Shown piece by piece: positions 18,969 to 30,519 of a DNA stretch of 64,000 nucleotides. How positions within the stretch are numbered: position 1 is the first letter of the stretch; each line of letters starts with the position of its first letter. The position numbers and the translations under genes are program-made. A model generated the notes under the pieces. That model was not told where the DNA came from. It did no database searches and saw nothing but the letters and a program-made list of their open reading frames with translations. The stretch comes from Erythrobasidium yunnanense (taxonomy: Eukaryota; Basidiomycota; Cystobasidiomycetes; Erythrobasidiales; Erythrobasidiaceae): NCBI GenBank assembly GCA_001600175.1, contig BCJC01000006.1:1007968-1071967 (forward strand), read 5' to 3'.

Positions 18969-21900
18969 ATGGCCTCGACGAGCAATCTCCCGCCAGCGAC
19001 AGATCTGAAGGGTGATTCCAGCTCAGATAGCGTAGATGTATGCATATACTGACTCTAGGTGTACTCCCACAGCAACATGGACATTCCTGCGCGGTGGTAT
19101 CGAGCAGATCATGGTGAACCTGCAAGTCTGACAGCTCGCGCCAGCATCACAGGCTACATACAGCTAACATGAGACATCTACAGCAAAGAGGGAATGAGCT
19201 ACAGCAAGTACATGGAGCTATACACGCAAGTTTTGGCCCTGTTTCCCAAGCTTCGTAAGACGAAGGTCCCAGGGCTGATTTGATTTCGGGAAACAACAGC
19301 GTCGCTTACAACTACTGCACGAGCAGCAAGATGAGTACTGGTGGTGAACTAGGCGGTTCAATGAAGAGTAGGCTCGAGATGCAAGGCGAGAATCGTGCAT
19401 CATGCTGACCATACAAACCTCAGGTGGAGCAAATTTGATGGGCGCAGACCTGTACAAGAACCTCACAAACTACTTCATTCAGCACTTGACAGAAGTCAGA
19501 GCGGTGAGTGGTGTTTCGAGCATGCCTTGTCGGACAAGCAGCTAATACTGCATACAGGCTGCCGATGAACTTACAGATGAGCCTCTTCTCAAATATTATA
19601 CGGACGAGTGGAGTAGATACACCCAAGGAGCTTCATTCGTTACCCGTCTTTTCGCGTACCTGAATCGGCGTAAGGCACCTGCATCCTCCAGCTTGACAAG
19701 ACTGACCAAGTCTTACACAGACTGGGTGAAACGCGAGAAGGACGAAGGACGCAAGAACATCTATGTCGTCTACACTCTAGCCCTCGTTCAATGGCGAGAC
19801 GTTTTCTACGCACACGTCCAGAAGTCCCAAAAATGCACAAACGCCGTACTTCGCTTAATCGAGCGCCAAAGGAACGGAGAAGCCGTCGACACCGACTTGA
19901 TCAAGAAGTCCATCGAGTCCTTCGTAGCATTAGGACTAGACGAGGCGGAAAATAACCGAACAAACCTGGATGTCTACAAGACTGCGTTCGAAGAACCATT
20001 CTTGGCACAGACGGAGAAATACTATAAAGCGGAGAGCGAGGCATACCTTGCGGAAAACTCGGTCACGGATTATATGAAGAAAGCCGTTGCGAGACTGCAG
20101 GAAGAGGAGGACAGAGTGGACATGTACCTGCATGCATCGACGAAGAAGGCTGTAAGTTATATTCCAACTACTATGCTATTTGAGTATCAACGGCTGACAC
20201 CAAATTACGCTACAGCTCGTAACAGCTTGCGAGACCGTACTCGTCAAGAACCACTCCGAAGTTCTACAAGAAGAATTCCAAAGACTGCTCGATCAAGATA
20301 AAGAAGAAGACCTCAATAGAATGTACAACCTCCTACACCGTATACCGGACGGCCTTGATCCACTGCGTCTGCGCTTCGAAGAGCACGTCAAACGAGTTGG
20401 TCTAAGTACAGTCGAGAGAGTCGTTTCTGGTGATAAGGATGTGGTGAGTCGAGTTAGTACATAGTACGATATGAAGCTGAGCTAACCTTGTCTCTGTACG
20501 ACAGGAACCTAAACCTTACGTCGAAGCCTTGCTGGAAGTGCATACTAAGAACGCAGACATCGTGCAAAAAGCTTTCAGAGGAGATGTGTCTTTCGGTGCA
20601 TCGTTGGACAAGGTAATGCACTTTCTTTACGGTCTCCTGTTCCATTGCTGAAGAGAGGTTGACAGGCCTGCCGAGAGTTCATTAACCGAAACAAAGCTAC
20701 TGGAAATGCTACTACCAAGTCTCCGGAGTTGGTAGCTAAATACGTTGATGGACTGCTGAAGAAGAGCAACAAGGCAGGCGAAGAAGCCGATCTCGAGCTT
20801 GCATTAAAGAACACTGTTAGTCTAGCCATTCTGCTCTTACGTTGCGGAAGCTGACAGCATCGTATTCCCTAGATGACTGTCTTCAAGTATATTGAGGACA
20901 AGGACGTTTTCCAGAAATTCTACAGCAAAATGCTAGCCAAGCGTCTCATCTACGCTTCCTCAGCTTCAGACGACGCAGAAGCCAACATGATATCTCGTCT
21001 CAAAGAAGCATGCGGTACAGACTATACCTCCAAATTGCAGAAGATGTTCTCGGATATGACGCTCTGCAAGGATCTGAATGATGGGTTTAAAGAACATCTA
21101 AACAATATGGCGCAGGATGAAGGCGGTTCGGGCAAGAGCAAAGATGATAGTGAGTGCACTCTTGCACTGCTAAATCAATACACACTGACATACGTCTCGC
21201 CTAGTCGATGCGCAATTCCTTGTTCTGGGGTCTTCGTCGTGGCCGCTCAGTGCAGCTCAGAGTGCAGAGCTCACCCCTCCCGTCGAATTACAAAAGATTC
21301 TCGAGCGTTTCAAGAACTTCTACAGCAAGAAGCACAACGGGCGCAAGATTACGTGGCTATGGAACCAGTCTCGAAACGAGCTTCGCACAACCTATACCGG
21401 GCAGAAATACACTCTCATGGTCTCTTCGTACCAAGCTACTATACTATTACAATTCAACGCGGGATCAGACTCGTTGAGCTATGAAGATATGAAGACGGGA
21501 ACGGGCTTGGCGGATGATATCCTTAAGCCCCAACTCGCTTTCTTAGTAAAGCAGAAGATCCTCACTCAGGAGGATGATCAGTACGATATCAATCTAGACT
21601 TCAAGTCAAAGAAGGTACGTTGCAAGCCTCCCATCTTGACCTTACGAAAGCTGACTGTATGCTCGTCCTGCAGATCCGTGTACCGCTCAACGTGCCTGTC
21701 AGAAGTGAAGCAAAGGCAGAAGCTGCAGATGTGATGAAGACAGTAGACGAGGACCGAAAGCTCGTCATGCAAGCTATCATTGTCAGGATCATGAAGTCGC
21801 GAAGAGTAAGCCTAGTCAGCCCTATCTGTCTTCCGGCATAACTGACACTCTTCATTCATTGTAGACCATGAAGAACCAAGCTCTCATCCAGGAAACTATC

Positions 21901-22088
21901 ACCCAGCTGTCGACTCGATTCACACCCAAGGTCGCAGACATCAAGAAAGCTATAGATAACCTTATCGACAAGGAATACCTTGAGCGACAGGAGGGCAGCA
22001 GAGACACTTTCAACTATCTCGGTGAGTCGGGGTTTGCGCACTTGTAGACATTGACAGAGCCCCTTTGCTGATTTCGCTTACAGCATAA
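18969..22088 (+). CDS. CUL1: Cullin-1, scaffold of SCF ubiquitin ligase
   Basis: The scaffold that joins Skp1/F-box substrate receptors to the Rbx1 RING protein in SCF E3 ligases (yeast Cdc53). The start is [13 protein letters not shown] at 18969 and the last exon codes only the final Ala and stop (TAA at 22086-22088). About a dozen exons give roughly 770 residues, the usual cullin length. N-terminal cullin repeats begin with [18 protein letters not shown] and [13 protein letters not shown]. The cullin-homology domain contains [20 protein letters not shown] and the run to [20 protein letters not shown]. The C-terminal winged helix has IVRIMKSRR, whose lysine is the conserved neddylation site. 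The end [20 protein letters not shown] is typical of the family, whose products finish in -YLA. All key segments are present, so it looks functional. Confidence 0.95.
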
Positions 22089-22589
22089 ACGTCCTTCCAA
22101 GATTCGGAAGTTCTCAATATCTCGCTGTGCAGTACCGCATGCGGAGTCGCATCCACACTTTCATTGCGTTCGGCCCAAAGTGCGGAAAAGCAGCAGCCTT
22201 CGCCTCTCCTTCATACACAAATTATGTCTTCTGTATCATATCTTCGCAGGCTGAGTATTCTCAGCTTCTTCGTTGTGTCGCAAGTAGTCGCAAACAAAGC
22301 AGTCGTTTAGAGGAAAGTTGTAAGAAATGCTACCATGTCGCTCAGCGAGCATCCACCTCAGCGCGACTGGCCTGACTCCGAAAGCTGGAAACGTGATGAC
22401 AGTGGAGACTGGGGCGGTATGCAAAATGCTTGAAATTGGCTTGAACAAAGATAGAATACTACAGCAACATAGTAAAGAAGTTCGAATGGTCCTATCGCCC
22501 TGGAGTGCTCTGTACTGCTCTGCTATTACCTTTGAACATACTGACGTTGTCTGGCCCATCACCCTCATCTGTCCCTCTTTCCATTTCGA
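22089..22589. other. Intergenic, convergent 3' regions
   Basis: Space between the 3' ends of cullin-1 (plus) and the next gene (minus). Open frames of 80-110 codons here overlap on both strands and resemble nothing. I see no RNA gene. Confidence 0.5.
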
Positions 22590-23162
22590 CTAGGCGATGC
22601 TCCGAGCTCTCGTCCTGCTATCGATAAAGAGGTCCTGCACTTCGTCTGCCAGAGCTTGCTGTAATTCAGGATCATCGACAGAAGAGAAGAGCTCTCGAAG
22701 CCATGCAGGCATCTCCTCCATCTCGTATGAGGAGCCAGACGAAGAAGACGATGAAGACGAATATTCGGCGTTAGACGAGTCGATGATCTGCAGAGGGCGG
22801 GAAAGCTCCTTGACTAGCTCTGCTATCCACTTATCTAGGTCCTCTGACTGTAACTCTTCCGGTAGATCGACTTCGCTTGCAGAATTTGCCAATGCGTTGG
22901 GCTCGAAAAGTGTTGGATCATGCCTTGATGACGAGAGAGCCGCCTGTGCTGACGATGATGTCTCTTTGACGGCTTTGCAGAAGACGTAATCGTCTTCAGA
23001 CAAGCTCCGCAAACCACCTTCTGCCCATCTGATTAACAAGCAATCCCGTTCAGCGAATTGGGCTGCCTCTGTTACACTCGGAAAGGTCCTCACCGACATC
23101 CGAAGCATTGCCCTGCGCTGCATGCGATATCGAAATAATGTTTGGACAGCCGAGAGATGCAT
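22590..23162 (-). CDS. Hypothetical 190-aa acidic protein
   Basis: Not recognised. A single open frame of 190 codons; the start could be 23162 or one of the next methionines (e.g. 23123). The N-terminal third is basic and mixed (RYRMQRRAMLRMSVRTFPSV). The middle has AERDCLLIRWAEGGLRSL. The rest is acidic and Ser-rich, with a run of eight serines near 22750 and the helix-like acidic end PAWLRELFSSVDDPELQQAL. No signal peptide or membrane helix. Codon use and the lack of any competing frame make it a plausible gene. Without a homologue I cannot say more, and an additional 5' exon is possible. Confidence 0.5.
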   Translation of the reverse strand: MHLSAVQTLFRYRMQRRAMLRMSVRTFPSVTEAAQFAERDCLLIRWAEGGLRSLSEDDYVFCKAVKETSSSAQAALSSSRHDPTLFEPNALANSASEVDLPEELQSEDLDKWIAELVKELSRPLQIIDSSNAEYSSSSSSSSGSSYEMEEMPAWLRELFSSVDDPELQQALADEVQDLFIDSRTRARSIA

Positions 23163-23992
23163 GCATTTGGGTCACAGCGGAGAGGCGCAGAGTCTGCGAG
23201 TTGCGCGAGCACTATAGCAGTCGCCAAGATGGAAGAAACGACTTGTGCTGTTCGTAACATAGTCGTTTGCTGAGAGAGATAGTTGGGTGTTCCTGAAGTC
23301 CGCTAGACGTGGTGGGAGTAGGAAGAGATAGAGAAGCTTGTGAAGGAGAGGGCAACGACAGTCGTGTTGATACTTGTGTCAGTACTGCATACAAGCTAGC
23401 GGGAGGCGAGCAGCATATCTGCATCTGTCTGCCTCTTGATTTCGGGCATGAGGGCTCATCGCTCATCTGACCAGATCAGTTGTTATGATAATGCATGTGG
23501 TACGGCACTGCTCCCTCGGCAGCTTGTGGGAAGCCCAGACCGGGAGCCCGAAAGGTACTGCAGATATGATAGCCGGTTTGTTGACAGCTCTTGGGTTCTC
23601 TTTAATTCGGCCCATTCCGCACGAAGTCATTGGTCATCGCTTAATGATTGAATTAGCGATCTCCTAAAGGCATGCTGTCAGAGGTCTGTTTGTTGTTTTC
23701 CGAGGCAGGCATGTTGTTTTGATCTCGAGCATGCCTTCATCTCATCTCATCTCATCAAGGTTTGGACGCCAGAAGCTGTAAACAATCCCGTTCATCGAAG
23801 TAGCATCTCTGTTGGCGCACTCCAGCCGTTCTGGGTTTCTGGCAGCTGATCTAGGATATTGGAAGAAAGTAAACAAGGTCGACCTCTTTGATGCAATTCT
23901 CTCGTTATCTCGAATATGACTGTATACTGACACTTCCGATCACTATCTCTCTTCTCTGTACAACTCATCCATGCGGCCTTTCCCTACTCCAG
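23163..23992. other. Intergenic, divergent, with short CATCT repeat
   Basis: An 830-bp region between two divergent unrecognised genes. It holds a microsatellite of four CATCT-type units at about 23737-23757. Small open frames on both strands have no support. Probably promoters, possibly an undetected 5' exon of the gene at 22590-23162. Confidence 0.5.
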
Positions 23993-24268
23993 ATGCCATC
24001 ATTCACTTTCCGGCCCCTCCTTACATGGCTAGCGATCACCTCTATCCTCCTCTCAGTCCTCTACTCCATTGCCTTCCGATACGCGTCCACAAGCGAATGC
24101 GGCCATACCTGTCCGCCCGGATTCTTCGTCGATATCACCAAGATGCCGGAATGCGAGATCGTGTGCAAGAGTTGGTCTGCCGCTCTTGTAGAGGGTGGCA
24201 AAGGAACATTCACAACTGGATTATGGAGCACTCTTCCGCTTCTGCTACTCCTGGGATGGAGAGCCTAG
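23993..24268 (+). CDS. Small cysteine-containing membrane or secreted protein, 91 aa
   Basis: Not recognised. The start chosen is the ATG at 23993 because it puts a signal-anchor first: MPSFTFRPLLTWLAITSIL, then LLSVLYSIAFRY. The same frame is open upstream to 23888, so a longer N-terminus is possible. The outer part has four cysteines in a compact pattern (ECGHTCPPG ... ECEIVCKSW) that could form two disulfides. The C-terminus is hydrophobic (LWSTLPLLLLLGWRA) and could be a second membrane helix or a GPI-attachment tail. Size, cysteines and signal fit the loose class of small secreted fungal proteins. An effector role would be speculation. Confidence 0.5.
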   Translation: MPSFTFRPLLTWLAITSILLSVLYSIAFRYASTSECGHTCPPGFFVDITKMPECEIVCKSWSAALVEGGKGTFTTGLWSTLPLLLLLGWRA

Positions 24269-24575
24269 CGGACAAAGGTCTTTGTGCAGAATTAGGGGGA
24301 GCATAGCCGACGTGGAGGGGTGACAGGGAATAGTGATTTTTGTGAAGTTATTCGTTGCATATTGCTAGTGGATGCGGCATCTAATAAACAATACACAAGA
24401 TGGTATGCTATGCTGACTTCACGGAACTGAGTGATGCTGACAAACAACAGCGTATGTGCGCGACTGACCATAGTGATAGACTGCTGATGTACACTTGCAA
24501 GAACAATTGTTTGAAGCATATGCGAATGCTCGCCCTGCCAGCCCAAGACAGGCAGGCATACCATCAGGGGCACAT
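24269..24575. other. Intergenic, convergent 3' regions
   Basis: Space between two genes that end towards each other. Short open frames here are weak. The minus-strand frame 24419-24676 is an alternative 3' end of the next gene, which I rejected. Nothing else was seen. Confidence 0.5.
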
Positions 24576-27500
24576 CTATGCATCTTCAGCCTGTTCCGGC
24601 GACATGACAGGTGCTCTACGTTCCCTGCAACACTAGTCAGCATGTCCTCCACACACTGCGCGACAATGGCGGACATACCTCAAGATCTTGACGACATCCT
24701 TCAATTCCTGCACCAGTTCCAGCGTAGCTGTCGGCTGCACATCTTCTCCTCCCCTAAGATCCTTCTCATGCGTTGCTTCTCTTTTCGCCTTTGCCAGCGC
24801 GATCCTCTCCTCCCTACTCAGCTTGCCATTATTGCTCCTTACATTCTGCTTGTCCATCGTAACCGGGGGCGATGTATCCGCTTCATACAACTTCTCTTGG
24901 AAGTTCAAGAAGGCAGGTATGTTCTTGGCGTTCATGTTCGACGGATCTAAAAGAAGCTGCGAGATCGTATTTCGCACATCGTGGATCCCAGTTGAAGAGG
25001 AGGTGGATGAAGATAATGAGATTTCGGGATTTGTGCCATGAGAATTGAGAGGCGGAGTAGCAATGAGCTCGTCGTTGGCGCTACTTGATAGAGTGGAAGA
25101 AAGAGAGCCTCGTTTGGCGAGGAAGTCATCGGAGAAGGTAATGTCTGCCGAAACATCTTCTTCATCTTCTTCGACACCTTGGCGAGTATCTGGCATGTGC
25201 GCAGTCTTTGATGCGTTGTTCGACGTACGGCCTGTATCCCTTATGCGCCTGAGCGCAAGTCTCCCGTCATCTAGGTGACTAAGCAGACTCTGCGCGCCTT
25301 TCCTTAGCTCTTCCTGCTTCTCCACCATACCATTCAGGGTATCCTCATCCGTCCGATCCCCACGATACTCCTCAACCCATTCCTCCATCTCAGCTTTATT
25401 AACATGCATATCCATAGCCAAGTCCACAAGCAGTGCTTCTACCTTCTCAGAAGACTCTTTGTACTCCGCGACTGCTTCCCGGATATGTAGAGGCACCGCT
25501 TGTCTCGGTGCGAAATTGTCTTCGTTGTCATCTGAGGTCGATGATGAGGTACTGCGTGATCTTGCTCGTCTAGCTGAGCGAGGAGGCCGGCGTCTAGACG
25601 ATGTACCGTCTCGTCGTGAAGAGAGCGATTTGCCAAGATTCGCAGAAGTGGTAGGAGAGGGCGAAGCGGACTCTACTTCGATCATAGGGCTCGAGGGATA
25701 CTGGCCAGGAAGGCTTGTGAAGTGGGATCTGTCCTGTGATTTTCCGCCATGAATGGGCTTTGAAGGGTTAGGAAGGAGGATTTGAGATAGCGAAGATCCG
25801 AAGTGATCTGTGCATGCCTCCCTTAGACTTCGTGCAGACTTAGACAGGATCGCAGAGAGCTCAGACAGTGACTTCCCAAGAGACTGGCAGGTCGCCGTCA
25901 GGTCGACTGTGTCCTGCTCCTCCTCCTCATCTTCTTCGGTGGATGCATGACGTACAGGGACAGCTCTTAAAGCCAGTATGACACACAATATCTCCTTCCT
26001 CTTCTTATCAAGTCGACAGAGTCGCTCTTGTACTTTCAACCCTTTCGATTCAATATACGAGACAGGTTTTAGAACAGTCTCGTCTTCTTCATCTTCATGA
26101 CCTGAATAAGAGACTTCGAACCGCCCACTCCGAGAAGACGGCGAGAGGAGTTTCGGCGAAGCTTGTAGATACAAGCTACTAGGTCTTGCCTTCCTGTCCG
26201 ACATGTGCTCGCTGTAGCCTGAATACCGCGTAGCGGAGAAGGACGATGAGTGTCTTTTGTGCGCTGGGAGTTCCTTCTGGCCGTCTCTACTGTCATGGCG
26301 GGGTGAAGGCTCCTGATAAGATCGCCAATCTAGGCCGAGTCCATTCGGAGTCGATAGCGGTCTCTGCTTTATCCGAGAAATCGAAGGCGATGCATTCGCC
26401 CATGAAGGCGAGACCGATATCGAGAGGGAAGGAGAAGAAGGATGATGAGCCTGTATCCTCCTATTCTCGTGCATCTGAAGCCGGCCAGAAGCTAGTAGGC
26501 CTCGTGGACTATCTAGGGACGACCTAGCAGGTTCTGGTACATGACCATTGAAGTGAAGATGATGGGTGCCTGTCGTAGCTGCGCGCTGCATAGCTTGCGA
26601 AGCAGAAGCAGCAGCAACAGAAGCAGCAGCAACAGAAAGTGGTGATGGGTTGGTTGGCGAGTGTCCAATATTGGTGTTCTCAAAGGCAGCATGATTGGAT
26701 GATGATGGAGAATGGCCAGGAATGAACTGCTCGCTATATCGCTTTCGCTGGCCTCGGACTTTCGAGGCAGATCCTTGATTCGCACTTCCGCTCGCTTCGG
26801 TCGTTTGGTGCTGTAGATATGCTTGTGGAGTAGCGGAAGTAGATGATCGAGGTGTATGTGCGTGTATGGGAGATGTAGGATAGCGGATCCTCATGGGCGT
26901 GCCAGGAAGCGAATTCGCATCATGGTTCTCTGAAGACCTTGCTCGTGTGATAGGCGAGGATGTCGCTGTTTGCTGGGTATACGAGGATGTAGCAGTAGGG
27001 AAAGCAGCCCAGGACCTTCTCCGAGCTTTTATGAGTTCTTCACGAGTGCTTCGCGTGGAAGGAGAGTGCATCTCTGCTTGTGCCATAAGCGGCGCAGGCA
27101 TGGCGTGCGGGACATACATCTCCAATAACAGCTTGAGCTCTTGCATGTCTATCCCACTGCTTTGTTGCTGAATCCCTTCATTCGCAGTCGCGTATTTCCC
27201 GATGAAGAGCTCACTACACGCTTCTTCGATCTGTGCACATAGTTGGCAGAGTATATCATGTATCTCGCTGTCTCCCTCGGGCAGATCGAGACTATTGCTC
27301 CTGCGCCTCGATTTCGACGAAGTAGCGTGGCGTCTATGTTGTTTTCGCTGGCGCTTTTGCTCGAGCGTATCCAAGACTTCCAGCACTCTTCCAGCTAGTG
27401 TCTCCCACTCAGCCCATTCTTGTACGAATGTTATAGTATGTTTCGTGAGATCCTGGAGTGCCCGGTCCATGCGCGTCGCTGGATCTACGGCATGATGCTG

Positions 27501-27968
27501 CTCGATCTGGCGTGGTATACTGGTAGTAGCGGTAGGATGATGCGACGTCGCCCATAGTGCAACTACGCCAGTCAGGATGACCAGAGGAGGCGTCATGCGC
27601 CAGACTATGGCCCATGTCGAGGTTGCAGCGGTCGCATTGGCTGATGAAGCAGACAGTCCAGGATATGCGATGACTGTCCCGAACAGTGATACGAGGATGA
27701 GCTGTCCTCGTCGACTGAGTGTGATCTGAGTGGACGTTGTGGAATTGGCCGTCTGTCCTTCTGCTTCGACATTCGCTGCTGGTGGATCGGCGTAGTGAGC
27801 GTGTTCTGAAGCTACTGCTACTGCGTATGGTGAGTTTAGATGTGCTACGAGGAGCGCTGCGAGCCTGTCGTGTGCTGGATGTCGCTTGTCGCCGTTGGTT
27901 GTTGTGCTCGTCCTTGCTGGCGGTTGTTCTGTCGCTGTTTCTGGCTCGATGACAGGCTGTATGTGCAT
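24576..27968 (-). CDS. Large membrane protein with two N-terminal helices and disordered middle
   Basis: About 1,120 residues, start at 27968. One long exon ends at 24679 and a short last exon (24624-24576) reads ERRAPVMSPEQAEDA. Two hydrophobic helices lie near residues 90-145 (QLILVSLFGTVIAYPGLSAS and TPPLVILTGVVALWATSHH), a hairpin-type membrane anchor. A helical block follows (ITFVQEWAEWETLAGRVLEV to ELKLLLEMYVPHAMP), then some 350 low-complexity Ser-rich residues. A second helical part starts near VQERLCRLDKKRKEILCVIL. The order (helix hairpin, helical domain, long tail) recalls fungal vezatin/Inp2-like myosin-binding proteins, but I see no decisive motif and give this only as a possibility. 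A plus-strand shadow frame with similar low complexity is not real. Confidence 0.78.
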
Positions 27969-28287
27969 TCATTAGCAGTGTATGAACATATTTCTGACTG
28001 TATTCACCCCATCCACCGGCTCTCCCTCGTCTACGCAGGCCATCTCTTCCAATCCCTGCTCTTCAAGGTATGCGTCCACTGGACTTCCAGCGTAGACGAC
28101 GGCGGCCATCGTTGGATCTCTTTCTCTTCTATCCTGTCAATGGTACTGGCTCTTGTCTGGTCGATGTTCTGTCATGTCGCATGTCGGTCTTCTGCCAAAG
28201 TGCAGCGCGTTGATGGGACAGAGTGGAATGACGCGTCAATATCCGGATTCGAAAGCGATAGCAGGCGCGTGTAACCTACAGCGCTTC

Positions 28288-28299
28288 TGATAAGATAAG
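28288..28299 (+). promoter_or_regulatory. Double GATA-factor site
   Basis: TGATAAGATAAG holds two overlapping GATAAG sites. In fungi such pairs bind GATA factors (AreA/Nit2 or SreA types) that control nitrogen or iron genes. It lies about 380 bp before the lipase-like start codon. Function inferred from motif only. Confidence 0.35.
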
Positions 28300-28353
28300 C
28301 CTTCTCGCAACGGTCTTGTCTTACCTTATAAGAGCCAGTCCTCGGTCTTCTAC

Positions 28354-28365
28354 GATCACGTGATC
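28354..28365 (+). promoter_or_regulatory. Palindromic E-box (CACGTG)
   Basis: GATCACGTGATC is a perfect 12-bp palindrome around the CACGTG core bound by bHLH factors such as Cbf1, Pho4 or sterol-regulated factors. It lies upstream of the lipase-like gene. Motif evidence only. Confidence 0.35.
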
Positions 28366-28680
28366 TGGCATGTTGTTTGGCAGGCCTTCTCCTATTTTCG
28401 GCTCAGGCCCGCCCGTTCCAGCTGGCCCTTGTCAACGGAACAACACAAACTGATCGCAACGGCTCAAGCTTGGCAGACGCAGTCACTGCACTGCAGGGTG
28501 CAAACTTCGGGCAACTGGGCGCTACCTCTCTTCTCTTTGCATCCAACTCTGTCCACTGCCTCCCTGCTGCCTTTTCTGGGATCCCATCTCAATCCATACA
28601 CACTCGTTTCAAGACTCTGTACTCTCTCTTCGTCTCTGGCTGATCCATATCCCGCTCAAACCCCCTTCAAAGTCTGCACC

Positions 28681-30519
28681 ATGATATCCTCACTGGCGCT
28701 GGGCACACTCGCAGCATCACTCGCATCAATAGCAGCAGCTCAAGGACCAGATGGGAACCCGTGGGTCCATATCCAGTCACTCTTGTTCAGATTGTGTCAG
28801 GACTGACCCTCCCATGTTGTCGCAGATGGACCGGAGTCGGTAGGCAGACTCAGCTTTAACAGTGTATTCGATCTATGCTAATAATACTATACTACACGTT
28901 AATCAACGACAGGCGTAAGTTCATCTGCGAACGAGGAATGATCCCCTCGGCCTCACAACCCAAACATAATACTGACTTGATATTCCCTTCCTCTATTACA
29001 TGCAGTCTGCATCCTTCTACTGGCATAACAGATGTACGTATTCTCCCTACTTTCACCGGCCAAGCTTGGCACACCCAAACAAACCTCTGATTTCGAATGG
29101 TATCGACAGACCACGGTCTCTTAGCCATGGCGGCCTATGGCGACTATGAGAACCTGTGCCCTCAGACATTCACATACGACTCATTGCAGCATCAATACCC
29201 AGGAAATACGAATCAGCCCTTCCAAGTCGTGGGCAAATGGGGTCCTACGCCGAAATATAAGAGCGAAGGATACATGGTTCGCGTGCCTGAGATGAACAAG
29301 ATCCTGGCTGTGTTCAAGGGTGGGCCTGCTTTCTCATTCCTGTGCAATTGTGAGAGAGCTAATAATGTTGTGGTGAACGCACGCAGGACAGTACGGCTGG
29401 CAACAGTACCCAGCATACCTATCGCCCTTCACAGGCATCGGATGTGATTCGAGATGTATGGCGCACACTGGTGCTCTCGAAGCATGGAAAGAAGTCCAGG
29501 AGGAGACAAACGATTTCCAAGCTATCAAATCTGCGCAGGGCAACTTGGTATGGAGTATCAGTGGACACGGTGCGCCCTTTTTCTCTCTCCCTTTTTCCTT
29601 CCTTGTTTTGCTTGCTCGGATCGAAAAGCTGATTGTGTGTTTGCCGCCAGGCTTCGGAGGCATGATAGCCCAAGTCGCTGCTCTTGACCTGAAATCCCGC
29701 GGATTGGCCTATTCGATCCACACCTTCGGTTCTCCAGCCGTGCTCAACCAAGCTAGTGTAAATCGCTGGAATGACCTCTTCCACGGGGACGATTCCCAAC
29801 GCACCGTCGCGAACGAAGACTCTATACCCACCGCTATTGGACAGGGCTATAATGTGACGAGTGGGATGACGAGTAACTATACATTCGTCAATACGGGAAT
29901 ACATGTGTTTGGACAGAGCAGTATGTATGGACAGGATTTCTATGTCTGTGTAGATGCGCCGACGGACCCGAGATGCCATGGTGGAAACGTGGAGGCGGAT
30001 CATTGTGAGTTGGGAATCTTCTCCCTTGGTGCAGCATGCTGATTAAGCTTGGGACGGGACGCAGACTTCTACTACACTGAGATCGGCACATGTGGAAGAG
30101 GTTGGGGAGCTTCTTACAATCCTCAAGAGAACGGAAAACAGCTCTGGGAGGCTCAGCACGCGTGAGTCCTGGCCGATCCTCCCTCTTACGCCTTCTAGCC
30201 CGTCTGATCACTCTTCACCTACCATTTCCGCAGCTTCAACGCTACGCACAACGGCACCCATCTTCCTTTCAATCCCTCTACGGATCTACCTGCTCCTCCT
30301 GCGCCTACTACTACCTCCTCCTCCGTCCTCCCTACAGCGACGGCTATCAATTTGACAGACGCATCCATACTCCCCACATCGACGGGCGCGCCTGTCAATA
30401 ACGCAGCTGCGTCCGCTGCGTCTGGGACGGAGAATGTAGCTGCTGGCTCTGCGGGCGTGGGAATGAAGGTTTCTGGAATCGCTATGGTCCTGGCGGGTCT
30501 GGCTGTGCTCTTCGTCTAA
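28681..30519 (+). CDS. Class-3 lipase-like secreted protein, probably GPI-anchored, lacking the nucleophile Ser
   Basis: An alpha/beta-hydrolase of the fungal lipase_3 type. The start at 28681 gives a signal peptide (MISSLALGTLAASLASIAAA). Early exons are 28681-28760, 28826-28839, possibly 28913-28914 (2 nt), 29006-29033, and one from 29110; the stop is at 30517-30519. The family start FYWHNRYHGLLAMAAYGDYE is clear. The nucleophile elbow, expected as GHSxGG, reads SGHGFGG: the intron at 29570-29650 splits the codon as G|GC, giving glycine where the catalytic serine belongs. Asp (NEDSIPTAIGQGY) and His (NVEADHDFYYTEIGTCG) regions are present. A Ser/Thr/Pro stalk and a hydrophobic tail (VSGIAMVLAGLAVLFV) suggest a GPI anchor. 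As read, it would be catalytically dead or use another mechanism. A splice misreading is the main alternative. Confidence 0.85.

Larger units (their letters stand above)
27969..28680. other. Intergenic, divergent promoter region with E-box and GATA sites
   Basis: A 712-bp region between the large membrane-protein gene and the lipase-like gene. It contains two clear potential regulator sites, listed separately, about 320-390 bp before the lipase start. Open frames on the plus strand (27840-28274, 28360-28806) have no family match. Confidence 0.5.

Noticed and set aside
24419-24676. Longer alternative 3' exon of the large membrane-protein gene
   Set aside because: An earlier acceptor would give a Cys-rich unsupported tail; the short exon ending ...SPEQAEDA fits the acidic, simple style of the protein better.
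27409-27972. 187-codon minus-strand frame overlapping the large membrane protein
   Set aside because: Same region as the N-terminus of the 1,120-residue protein in another frame; Arg/Thr/Ser-rich shadow.
29419-30003. 194-codon antisense frame over the lipase gene
   Set aside because: Crosses the lipase active-site exons and has no resemblance to a family.
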